5,521 nt of DNA from Sediminibacterium sp. (GTDB lineage Bacteria; Bacteroidota; Bacteroidia; Chitinophagales; Chitinophagaceae), in NCBI GenBank assembly GCA_028288645.1, contig JAQBNJ010000471.1:1-5521 (forward strand). The letters run 5' to 3'. The translations under genes and the position numbers were made by a program. Position 1 is the stretch's first letter. Each line of letters begins with the position of its first letter. This document shows positions 1-5,521 of this stretch, one piece after another. The notes under the pieces are model-generated. The model was not told the DNA's origin. It was given only the letters and a program-made list of their open reading frames with translations, and searched no databases.

Positions 1-68
1 AGGATCCAGTTCGTGAACCAGCCGATAAAAGCCGAAATAAAAGGGATCAGAACCAGCCCATAACTCAT
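1..68 (-). CDS. DUF445 family membrane protein, N-terminal fragment
   Basis: The reverse strand from an ATG at 68-66 reads MSYGLVLIPFISAFIGWFTN and then W-I before leaving the window, so only about 22 codons are visible. The pattern of a hydrophobic start, P-F-I-S-A-F-I-G-W and then T-N resembles the N-terminus of DUF445-family inner-membrane proteins, whose function is unknown. This segment would be the first transmembrane helix. No Shine-Dalgarno is present, which is normal for Bacteroidota. The gene lies downstream of tRNA-His on the same strand, with a hairpin terminator ending 13 nt before its start. The assignment rests on a short stretch matched from memory; it could be another small membrane protein. 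Confidence 0.5.
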   Translation of the reverse strand, partial: MSYGLVLIPFISAFIGWFTNWI

Positions 69-81
69 GTTGTTAAATTTA

Positions 82-114
82 AAAACCTATCCCGCTTTAA
101 GCAGGATAGGTTTT
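82..114 (-). terminator. Intrinsic terminator of tRNA-His
   Basis: A perfect 11-bp inverted repeat (82-92 with 104-114, AAAACCTATCC and its complement) encloses an inner 4-bp stem (94-97 with 99-102). On the minus strand the hairpin is followed by TTTTT, partly within the stem base, and then an A/T-rich run. It begins 6 nt past the tRNA 3' end, so it most likely ends the tRNA-His transcript. It also sits just in front of the DUF445 start. Confidence 0.75.
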
Positions 115-119
115 AAGCG

Positions 120-194
120 GGAGAACGAGGGGTCTCGAACCCCCGGCCTTCAGTGCCACAAACTGACGCTCTAACCAACTGAGCTACGCCCTCC
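120..194 (-). tRNA. tRNA-His (anticodon GTG)
   Basis: The reverse strand folds into a full cloverleaf. The acceptor stem is GAGGGCG paired with CGTTCTC, including two G-T wobbles. The D-arm is GCTC/GAGC, the anticodon stem TCAGT/ACTGA with loop TTGTGGC, and the T-arm carries the TTCGAGA loop. The anticodon GTG lies at 159-157, so it decodes CAC/CAU histidine codons. The extra G at position -1 (base 194) opposite C73 (base 120) is the hallmark identity pair of bacterial tRNA-His and confirms the call. CCA is not encoded and must be added after transcription. An 11-bp terminator hairpin follows directly. Confidence 0.97.
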
Positions 195-209
195 ATTTTT
201 TTTGGTCGG

Positions 210-217
210 CAAAAATA
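210..217 (-). promoter_or_regulatory. Putative -7 element for tRNA-His
   Basis: The minus strand reads TATTTTTG, an exact match to the Bacteroidota -7 consensus TAnnTTTG, 15 nt before the tRNA 5' end. This would leave a leader of only a few bases for RNase P to remove. I see no TTTG -33 box at the usual distance. In A/T-rich DNA such a match can arise by chance. Confidence 0.45.
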
Positions 218-337
218 AGCATTTAAGCCTTATTTGGTATGCATTTTTTATACTCTTTTTTCATACCCCTTATTTACCATCCATCAAAACCTTTGTTAAT
301 TGAGATAATCGGGTGATAAGAACAGGGCTTTTTAAGT

Positions 338-345
338 TATTTTTG
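338..345 (+). promoter_or_regulatory. Putative -7 element for the Prc protease gene
   Basis: TATTTTTG matches TAnnTTTG exactly and ends 9 nt before the ATG at 355 and 30 nt before the ATG at 376. A transcript starting about 5 nt downstream would be almost leaderless for the first ATG and have a leader of about 25 nt for the second. It also places the in-frame GTG at 313 upstream of transcription. No clear -33 TTTG is seen at the expected spacing. Confidence 0.45.
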
Positions 346-354
346 AGATTAGTC

Positions 355-2526
355 ATGCAAAAATTTACGCAATTTATGAAGAGTAGAAAAGGTTTATTGC
401 TGGTGGCCATCGTATTGTTTGGCGGCCTGTTCTTTGCTTTCCGGTCGTCTGTGGCCGGGTCAGCAGATATACTGTTAACACCCCAACAAAGATTATTGTC
501 TGCCGTTGGACAGATCCTTACAGAACAACATTACAGCCCGAAAAATATCAACGACGATTTTTCGAGGAAAGTATTCAGGAAATTCCTTGATGACCTTGAT
601 GGAGATAAATCACATTTCCTGCAATCGGATATCAATGAACTGAAGAAATACGAAACAACCATCGATGATGAGATCCATGGAACGGTGATCATAGGATTTG
701 CGCCGGCAGTGAATAAGATCTATGAACAACGAATGAAGGAAGTGGTTACCATCTTCAGGGAAATTCTGTCGAAGCCTTTTGATTTTACCAAAGACGAATC
801 CGTTCAACTCGATGGAGACAAACTTAGTTATGTGAACAGTGAAGCTGAGCGTAAAGAAAGATGGAGAAAAAAATTAAAATACTACACACTCGAAAGATAT
901 GTAGACGCGGTTGAAACCAGGGAAAAGAATAAGGACTCTGCAAATTTTGTAGTAAAAAAAGATTCAACGCTTGAAAGGGAATCAAGGCAGAAAGTATTGA
1001 AACTGATGAACGAGAATTACGAGCGTATTGAAAAAACATTTAAGGAAGACGATCGTTTTAATTCATTCATTAATGTCATCACGAACCTGATGGACCCACA
1101 CAGTGATTATTTTCCACCGGTGGAGAAAAGGGCTTTTGATGAAAGAATGAGCGGTAGGTTTTATGGTATCGGTGCCACTTTGCAAAAAGATGATAATGGC
1201 GTTAAGATCGCAAGCATCGTTACCGCGGGCGCTGCCTGGAAATCAGGAAAAATCGTGGTGGGGGATGTGATCACCAAAGTGGCGCAAGGCAGCGGTGAAC
1301 CCGTTGATGTAGGTGGTTTTGATACACCGGATGCGGTAAAATTAATTCGTGGAAATAAAGGGACAGAAGTAAAGCTTACCATCAAAAAGCAGGACCAGTC
1401 TATTGTTGTTATCAGCCTGATCCGTGAAGAAGTGGTACAGGATGAACTCGATGTTCGCAGCGCCGTGATCCAGAACGGAAAAGATAAGATCGGCTATATT
1501 ATGCTGCCCGATTTCTATGCAAATTTTGAAGACGAGAATGGACACCGCTGCTCCCAGGATGTTGCGAGAGAGATCGTTAAACTGAAAGCGGAGAAAGTAG
1601 ACGGTATTGTAATGGATATCCGCAATAACGGTGGTGGTTCTTTGTATGAAGTGGTGAAAATGGTCGGACTCTTTATCAAGAGCGGTCCTGTTGTACAGGT
1701 GAAAGAAAGAGGTGGAAAGATCGACCAGAGTACCTGGAGGGATGATGATAATTCAGTTTTATACGATGGTCCGCTGGCTGTGATGGTAAATGAATTCAGT
1801 GCATCGGCCAGTGAAATATTTGCAGGTGCGATACAGGATTACAAACGTGGTATTATTATCGGCAGCACGTCCACTTATGGAAAAGGAACGGTGCAAAGAC
1901 AGATCCCTTTCGGCAACCGTAATGATCTCTCGAGCAGCAGAACGGATATGGGCGCCATGACCCTGACCTTCCAGAAATTCTATCGCGTGAATGGCGGATC
2001 TACACAATTGAAAGGAATCGTTCCTGATGTAGTGCTTCCTGATCAGTACGAATATTACAAAGCGCGCGAGAAAGATAACCCCGATGCATTGCCTTATGAT
2101 GAGGTGCCTAAAGTTCCTTACCAGCCATGGCAGAGCAGCTATAGTTTTGAGACACTTGTGCAAAAAGAAAACGCGAAGATCAAAAACAATCCTGCACTTA
2201 CTACATTGAACAGTAACCTTCAATGGCTGTCTAAAAATGCAGAGTTGCCAATAAACCTGAACATCACAGCATTCCGCGAGCGGCAGAAACGAATTATTTC
2301 TACTGTGAACCAGAACAATACTTTATTAAAAAGTAAAGAAGAAATGGATGTGGCAGCGCTGGCCGCAGACAAAGATAAATTCTACAACAACCCTGATCAG
2401 CAAAAAGGCGAACGTTACCAGGCCTGGTTAAAATCATTAAAAAGCGATATGCATATTGATGAAACTGTGCATATGGTAAGTGATATGGCTAAGATGCAGG
2501 TACAGACTGCTTTGGTTAAACCGTAA
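355..2526 (+). CDS. prc: Tail-specific periplasmic protease (S41 family, Prc/Tsp type)
   Basis: Carboxy-terminal processing serine protease that degrades or trims envelope proteins in the periplasm. Numbered from the ATG at 355 (723 aa; E. coli Prc is about 680): a basic stretch and hydrophobic segment at 9-29 form a Sec signal or anchor. An N-terminal helical Tsp domain follows (QILTEQHYSP, FLDDLDGDKSHFL). A PDZ domain lies near 265-360, beginning at RFYGIGATL. The S41 core lies near 375-560 and includes MDIRNNGGGS. The Ser-Lys dyad is the middle Ser of FSASASEIF (S484, codon 1804-1806) and the Lys of YGKGTVQ (K510, codon 1882-1884). KGIVPDVVLP leads into the C-terminal Prc domain (DUF3340). 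All key residues are present. The start may instead be the ATG at 376, giving a cleaner signal peptide (MKSRKG followed by the hydrophobic run). An in-frame GTG at 313 is unlikely because the -7 candidate lies downstream of it. It ends in TAA directly against a heptamer array. Confidence 0.95.
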   Translation: MQKFTQFMKSRKGLLLVAIVLFGGLFFAFRSSVAGSADILLTPQQRLLSAVGQILTEQHYSPKNINDDFSRKVFRKFLDDLDGDKSHFLQSDINELKKYETTIDDEIHGTVIIGFAPAVNKIYEQRMKEVVTIFREILSKPFDFTKDESVQLDGDKLSYVNSEAERKERWRKKLKYYTLERYVDAVETREKNKDSANFVVKKDSTLERESRQKVLKLMNENYERIEKTFKEDDRFNSFINVITNLMDPHSDYFPPVEKRAFDERMSGRFYGIGATLQKDDNGVKIASIVTAGAAWKSGKIVVGDVITKVAQGSGEPVDVGGFDTPDAVKLIRGNKGTEVKLTIKKQDQSIVVISLIREEVVQDELDVRSAVIQNGKDKIGYIMLPDFYANFEDENGHRCSQDVAREIVKLKAEKVDGIVMDIRNNGGGSLYEVVKMVGLFIKSGPVVQVKERGGKIDQSTWRDDDNSVLYDGPLAVMVNEFSASASEIFAGAIQDYKRGIIIGSTSTYGKGTVQRQIPFGNRNDLSSSRTDMGAMTLTFQKFYRVNGGSTQLKGIVPDVVLPDQYEYYKAREKDNPDALPYDEVPKVPYQPWQSSYSFETLVQKENAKIKNNPALTTLNSNLQWLSKNAELPINLNITAFRERQKRIISTVNQNNTLLKSKEEMDVAALAADKDKFYNNPDQQKGERYQAWLKSLKSDMHIDETVHMVSDMAKMQVQTALVKP

Positions 2527-2617
2527 CTGGATACTAGATGCTGGATACTGGATGCTGGGTACTCAATACCAGGCGCCAGGATCCAGCGTCAAGAATCCAG
2601 TATCCAGTATCCAGCAT
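2527..2617. repeat. Heptamer array 1 (CTGGATR), fold-back, 13 units
   Basis: Starting at the base after the protease stop codon, 91 nt divide exactly into 13 heptamers. The first six follow CTGGATA/G with substitutions, and the later ones follow CCAGYAT, the reverse complement in a rotated register. The 7-nt phase is kept across the turn. The arms 2537-2563 and 2592-2618 pair over 27 positions with 24 Watson-Crick pairs, two G-T pairs and one mismatch, around a loop of about 28 nt that contains GGCGCC. In RNA this makes a long hairpin that could protect the 3' end or slow polymerase. It lacks a good T-tract, so a classical terminator is not certain. Confidence 0.9.
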
Positions 2618-2632
2618 CCCCAAAGATTTTAC

Positions 2633-2640
2633 TTAATTTG
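2633..2640 (+). promoter_or_regulatory. Weak putative -7 element for the UpxY-like gene
   Basis: TTAATTTG differs from TAnnTTTG at one position and lies 25 nt before the ATG at 2666, giving a short leader. The -33 region would fall inside heptamer array 1, and no TTTG is present there. The element is weak, but it suggests the gene can be transcribed separately from the protease. Confidence 0.3.
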
Positions 2641-2665
2641 CCCCGTCTAAAAATGATTGCCCGTA

Positions 2666-3169
2666 ATGCAAGCTGAGAAAAAGTGGTACGCACTGTATAC
2701 AAAACCCCGTTGGGAGAAAAAGATCGATAGTGTGTTGATCAGGAAAGGGGTTGAAAGCTGGTGCCCCCTGCAAAAAATCGAAAGACAATGGAGCGACAGG
2801 AAAAAAGTGATCGAGGATCCCCTGTTCAAATCTTATGTATTTGTAAGGATAGATGATACAGAACGCGCCAAGGTGTTAATGACGGATGGCGTATTAAATT
2901 TTGTGTACTACCTCGGCAAACCCGCAGTGATCAAAGATGACGAAGTTGATATCATCAAAAAATATCTCGCAGAAAAAGACGCCAGCATTTTCATTATCTC
3001 GCAGGAAGGTTTCAAAGAAGAAACAAAGATCAAAGTAAACCACGGCGTATTCATGGGTAACGAAGGAACCGTGTTGCGCGGAGGTAAGAAAAAAGTGTAT
3101 GTAAAATTAGAAAGCCTGGGCCAGGTAATGGTGGTTGAGTTTCCGGCTGAGTATTTATCGCCGATTTAG
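2666..3169 (+). CDS. UpxY-type transcription antiterminator (NusG/RfaH paralogue)
   Basis: A 167-aa NusG-family protein that would bind RNA polymerase through its NGN domain and promote elongation through pause sites. The NGN domain spans about 5-100 (KKWYALYTKPRWEKK, CPLQKIERQWSDRKK, DPLFKSYVFV, GVLNFVYYLGKPAVI). A KOW-like domain lies at about 120-160 (HGVFMGNEGTVLRGG). The WYALYTKPRWEKK and RQWSDRKK motifs are typical of the specialised UpxY-like paralogues of Bacteroidota, not of housekeeping NusG, which is normally longer and sits beside secE and ribosomal protein genes. I chose the ATG at 2666; a TTG three codons upstream is possible but less likely. UpxY proteins usually lead polysaccharide operons, but here the next gene is convergent, so this one stands alone. 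It ends in TAG. Confidence 0.88.
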   Translation: MQAEKKWYALYTKPRWEKKIDSVLIRKGVESWCPLQKIERQWSDRKKVIEDPLFKSYVFVRIDDTERAKVLMTDGVLNFVYYLGKPAVIKDDEVDIIKKYLAEKDASIFIISQEGFKEETKIKVNHGVFMGNEGTVLRGGKKKVYVKLESLGQVMVVEFPAEYLSPI

Positions 3170-3210
3170 TTCATGGTCCATCGTCCATAGACAACTCTAC
3201 ACCGTCCATT
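3169..3210. repeat. Heptamer array 2 (GTCCATN), short and degenerate
   Basis: Between the convergent stops, GTCCATC (3176-3182) and GTCCATA (3183-3189) are adjacent. The variant GTTCATG at 3169-3175 starts on the last base of the UpxY stop. A further GTCCATT at 3204-3210 lies exactly 28 nt (four units) from the first, with two diverged units between. The last copy is inside the 3' end of mtaB and encodes part of its terminal residues. A small ATGGTCCAT inverted repeat is present, but I see no long hairpin or T-tract. It may be the worn remnant of an array like the other two. Confidence 0.6.
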
Positions 3211-4471
3211 CCACCACCGCATTCGCCCATTCCTTCCTGTAAGGTGTGCTGATGCGTAAATAGTTGTCTGTATACCCTTCCATCATTCCATTCTTCTCAA
3301 AAATTTCAAATAATACCTTACGTGTTTGTCCTGCATGCAGGCTGGTAAAGTATTGCATCTTCATATAAGAAAGATTGCGGAGGGTTTTATTTCTTTCGTT
3401 GCGGATATGGATCGGAACAACGGGTTTGATCTCCAGTGCTTTTGTATTATCTCTTTCCGAATAAGTAAATACATGCAGGTAAGAAATATCCAGTGAATGA
3501 AGGAAGTCAAAGGTCTCTGTAAAATGTGTATCTGTTTCCCCGGGAAAACCAACGATCACATCTACACCGATGGCGCAATGGGGCATTAGTTTTTTGATCA
3601 GGCCCACTCTTTCTGCATAGAGTTCCTTTTTATACCGTCTCCTCATCAATCCCAATACTTCATCACTCCCGCTTTGCAGGGGGATATGAAAATGCGGCAT
3701 GAACTTACCGCTGTTGGCAACAAATTCAATGATCTCGTTGGTCAATAAATTCGGCTCGATGGAGGAGATGCGGTAGCGTTCTATCCCTTCCAGTTTATCC
3801 AATGCTTTTACAAGCGTGAAAAAATTCTCATCATATTTACCGTTGCCATCACCACCTTTTCCAAAATCGCCAAGGTTAACACCGGTGAGTACGATTTCTT
3901 TTACGCCGTCCGCAGCCAGTTGTTGGGCGTGAGCAAGCACATTCGCAACCGTATCGCTCCGGCTCTTGCCCCTTGCCATGGGAATGGTGCAGAAAGAACA
4001 GTTATAATCGCAGCCGTCCTGCACTTTTAAAAAGGTGCGGGTGCGGTCATTCTGGGAAAAAGAAGCGGTAAAACCACTCACATCCTCAATATCACAGCTG
4101 CAGATCTTAGCAGGATCGCCCTTTGCCAGTTCGCCGATATGTTGGGCTATATTGAATTTTTCGGCAGCGCCCAGTACAAGATCAACCCCGGGTATAGAAG
4201 CTATCTCTTTGGGTTTCAGTTGCGCATAACAGCCGGTGATCACCACAAAACTATCCGGTGCCTTACGCTGAATCCTTCTTACCAGGTGGCGGCACTCCTT
4301 ATCGGCATTATCTGTTACAGAGCAGGTATTGATCACGTACACGTCGGCCAGGTCGTCAAAACCCTTCTTTTCAAAACCCTCGTTTTCCAGCATACGGGAA
4401 AGCGTAGAGGTCTCCGAAAAGTTCAGTTTACAACCCAGGGTGTGAAAAGCGACTGTGCGTTTTTGATTCAT
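3197..4471 (-). CDS. mtaB: tRNA (t6A37-C2)-methylthiotransferase MtaB, radical SAM
   Basis: Cytoplasmic radical-SAM enzyme that converts t6A37 to ms2t6A37 in tRNAs reading ANN codons, supporting decoding accuracy. The 424-aa protein has the methylthiotransferase layout. The N-terminal UPF0004 domain carries three cluster cysteines, C14 (TLGCKLN), C50 (NTCSVT) and C81 (TGCYAQ). The radical-SAM CxxxCxxC follows as C154, C158 and C161 (DGCDYNCSFCTIPMARG). HIPLQSGSD (262-270) and GFPGETD (308-314) are also present, and a C-terminal TRAM-like segment runs from about 380. C14 in TLGCKLN and the pattern around NTCSVT favour MtaB over MiaB or RimO. Length is normal and no motif is missing. It starts at the ATG at 4471-4469, is convergent with the UpxY-like gene and divergent from the DUF2723 gene. 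It ends in TAG, and its last codons overlap heptamer array 2. Confidence 0.95.
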   Translation of the reverse strand: MNQKRTVAFHTLGCKLNFSETSTLSRMLENEGFEKKGFDDLADVYVINTCSVTDNADKECRHLVRRIQRKAPDSFVVITGCYAQLKPKEIASIPGVDLVLGAAEKFNIAQHIGELAKGDPAKICSCDIEDVSGFTASFSQNDRTRTFLKVQDGCDYNCSFCTIPMARGKSRSDTVANVLAHAQQLAADGVKEIVLTGVNLGDFGKGGDGNGKYDENFFTLVKALDKLEGIERYRISSIEPNLLTNEIIEFVANSGKFMPHFHIPLQSGSDEVLGLMRRRYKKELYAERVGLIKKLMPHCAIGVDVIVGFPGETDTHFTETFDFLHSLDISYLHVFTYSERDNTKALEIKPVVPIHIRNERNKTLRNLSYMKMQYFTSLHAGQTRKVLFEIFEKNGMMEGYTDNYLRISTPYRKEWANAVVEWTV

Positions 4472-4479
4472 AAAGAGCG

Positions 4480-4487
4480 CAAAGATA
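4480..4487 (-). promoter_or_regulatory. Putative -7 element for mtaB
   Basis: The minus strand reads TATCTTTG, an exact TAnnTTTG match, ending 8 nt before the mtaB ATG. The resulting mRNA would have a leader of only a few bases. No TTTG is found at the usual -33 distance; that region is occupied by heptamer array 3. Confidence 0.55.
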
Positions 4488-4492
4488 GGAAA

Positions 4493-4573
4493 GGTTTGTA
4501 GTTTGTAGTTTGTGGTTTGTGGTTCCTGCCAGTTTTTAACGAACTACAAACCACAAACTACAAACCACAAACT
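4493..4573. repeat. Heptamer array 3 (GTTTGTR), fold-back hairpin
   Basis: The left arm holds four tandem GTTTGTA/G units from 4494. The right arm holds four ACYACAA units from 4543, the reverse complement in a rotated register, exactly 49 nt (seven units) away, so the 7-nt phase runs through the turn. Arms 4493-4525 and 4541-4573 match at 30 of 33 positions, and two of the three differences are G-T pairs in plus-strand RNA. The loop is 15 nt. It lies between two divergent genes, beside the mtaB -7 candidate, so it is unlikely to be a simple terminator. Confidence 0.92.
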
Positions 4574-4629
4574 GTTCTAATGTTTCCTAAAAAAACAAGT
4601 TACTGCGTCCCATTTTAGGATTAAAAAGT

Positions 4630-4637
4630 TATGTTTG
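4630..4637 (+). promoter_or_regulatory. Putative -7 element for the DUF2723 gene
   Basis: TATGTTTG matches TAnnTTTG exactly. It contains the ATG at 4631, the most upstream start in frame, so that ATG would lie inside the promoter. The next in-frame ATG, at 4661, is then the sensible start with a leader of about 18 nt. No -33 TTTG was found at the usual spacing. Confidence 0.5.
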
Positions 4638-4660
4638 CCAGTCTTAAAAAACCAAAACAA

Positions 4661-5521
4661 ATGCAGTTTAAGAAGATCAATAACATTGTTGGATGGGTGG
4701 TATGCCTGATCGCCTGTACCGTGTACATTTTAACCGCGGAAGCTGGTGGCAGTTTCTGGGATTGCGGCGAGTTTGTGAGTAGCTGTTATAAACTACAGAT
4801 CCCTCACCCGCCGGGAGCGCCTTTGTTTGTAATGCTGGGCCGTATGTTCATTATCCTGTTCGGCGATAACCCGCTTACCGCGGCTAAAGCCGTTAACGTA
4901 ATGAGTGCATTGGCCAGCGGATTTACCATTTTATTCCTGTTCTGGACCATTACACACTTCGCAAGACGTATTGTGAATGTGAAGACAAGTGATATCTTAA
5001 CTAAATCACAGATCTGGTCCATCATGGGTGCCGGCGCCGTTGGTGCTTTGGCGTATACTTTCAGTGATTCTTTCTGGTACAGTGCTGTGGAAGGCGAGGT
5101 GTAGGCCATGTCTTCCTTCTTTACCGCCATTGTATTCTGGGCCATCCTCAAATGGGAGAACCATGCCGATGAGCCGGGCGCTGATAAATGGATCGTCTTT
5201 ATTTTCTTCCTGATGGGATTGTCTATCGGTGTTCACTTGCTGAACCTTTTGACCATTCCTGCCATTGTAATGGTGTATTATTTCCGCAGGAGGGAAAGTT
5301 TCAAATATGATGTGCTGCGCAAATGGTTTCTTCGCCTGCTGATCATTGGCGGAGTGTTGGGTATTGTGGGTGCGTTGATCATGGCTTCTTCAGAATCAAC
5401 TGAGGTCGTTCCGCTGGATGGTACCATGGCCGGCCTCGTGTTTATGGGAATCCTCGCAGGTGTGGGTCTTCTTTTCCTCGTAGAAAATCTTGGTAAAAAG
5501 AACAAAGCCTATTATGGCGGT
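4661..5521 (+). pseudogene. DUF2723 (TMEM260/O-mannosyltransferase-like) membrane protein, in-frame stop, 3' end cut off
   Basis: Multi-pass membrane protein of the DUF2723 family, related to GT-C glycosyltransferases and to human TMEM260, a protein O-mannosyltransferase; a role in envelope glycosylation is inferred. Numbered from the ATG at 4661: first helix 8-25, then a loop with FWDCGEF (D34 and E37, candidate catalytic acids) and HPPGAPLF (49-56), and helices near 54-67, 78-97 and 119-133. The conserved FSDSFWYSAVEGEV is followed by TAG at codon 148, where the family has Tyr (EGEVYAMSS). Reading continues in the same frame for 139 codons to the window edge with good family sequence (AMSSFFTAIVFWAILKWE, MGLSIGVHLLNLLTIPA) and no further stop. 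The family is usually much longer than what is visible. Translation may restart at the ATG at 5108, but the first piece alone (147 aa) is unlikely to work. A sequencing error is the main alternative. Confidence 0.85.
5102..5104 (+). other. Premature amber codon in the DUF2723 gene
   Basis: TAG lies between the codons for EGEV and AMSSFF. TAT or TAC for the conserved tyrosine is one substitution away. No frameshift accompanies it. TAG is also the normal terminator of the UpxY-like gene and of mtaB in this window, which argues against genome-wide reading of TAG as an amino acid. Confidence 0.9.

Noticed and set aside
313..354. GTG at 313 as the start of the protease, adding 14 residues
   Set aside because: The added residues precede a normal signal-peptide start, and the only good -7 element (338-345) lies inside this extension. 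The ATG at 355 or 376 is more sensible.
1759..2223. 154-codon open frame on the minus strand inside the protease gene
   Set aside because: It lies fully antisense to a well-conserved S41 catalytic core, and its product shows no family-like motifs. It is a shadow of the real gene.
2527..2617. CRISPR array or insertion-sequence ends
   Set aside because: The units are 7 nt with no spacers, and no cas or transposase gene or target-site duplication is visible. The same applies to the array at 4493-4573.
4139..4501. 120-codon plus-strand open frame antisense to mtaB
   Set aside because: The opposite strand encodes all the expected MtaB cysteines. This frame has no recognisable domain and no promoter-like element of its own.
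4631..4660. ATG at 4631 as the start of the DUF2723 gene
   Set aside because: It overlaps an exact TAnnTTTG element, and the ten extra residues are a Lys-rich stretch outside the recognisable family sequence. The ATG at 4661 begins right before the first membrane helix.
5102..5104. Programmed recoding of TAG as pyrrolysine or by a global amber reassignment
   Set aside because: DUF2723 proteins have Tyr here, no recoding signal is evident, and two neighbouring genes use TAG as their normal stop. A point mutation or error is simpler.
5108..5521. A separate gene starting at the ATG at 5108
   Set aside because: Its sequence is the direct continuation of the DUF2723 family fold from mid-domain, so it is the second part of the broken gene and not an independent one, although restart there is possible.

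Overview
The window looks like chromosomal DNA from a Bacteroidota bacterium, most likely near the Chitinophagaceae. Three things point there: the protein families present (a Bacteroidota-type Prc/Tsp protease, an UpxY-type NusG paralogue, a DUF2723 membrane protein), the lack of Shine-Dalgarno sequences, and TAnnTTTG -7 promoter elements in front of genes. Genus and species cannot be told from the sequence.

Layout: (1) 1-68, minus strand: the first codons of a probable DUF445-family membrane protein. (2) 82-114: a hairpin terminator. (3) 120-194, minus strand: tRNA-His(GTG). (4) 355-2526, plus strand: a periplasmic tail-specific protease (S41, Prc/Tsp). (5) 2527-2617: a heptamer array that folds back on itself. 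(6) 2666-3169, plus strand: an UpxY/NusG-like antiterminator standing alone. (7) 3169-3210: a short degenerate heptamer array spanning the convergent 3' ends. (8) 3197-4471, minus strand: MtaB, the tRNA t6A37 methylthiotransferase. (9) 4493-4573: a third heptamer array, between divergent genes. (10) 4661 to the window edge, plus strand: a DUF2723 (TMEM260/protein O-mannosyltransferase-like) gene broken by an in-frame TAG at 5102-5104. No gene-free stretch exceeds 300 bases.

The genes are mostly separate housekeeping units: tRNA supply and tRNA modification (tRNA-His, MtaB), envelope protein turnover (Prc), a specialised transcription elongation factor, and a possible envelope glycosyltransferase. 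No operon is evident, since each plus-strand gene has its own -7 candidate.

Two features stand out. One is the amber codon inside a highly conserved motif of the DUF2723 gene, with intact homologous sequence continuing in the same frame. The other is that three successive spacers each carry a different 7-nt repeat unit. In all three the repeats keep strict 7-nt phase, and in two they turn into their own reverse complement to make a long hairpin.
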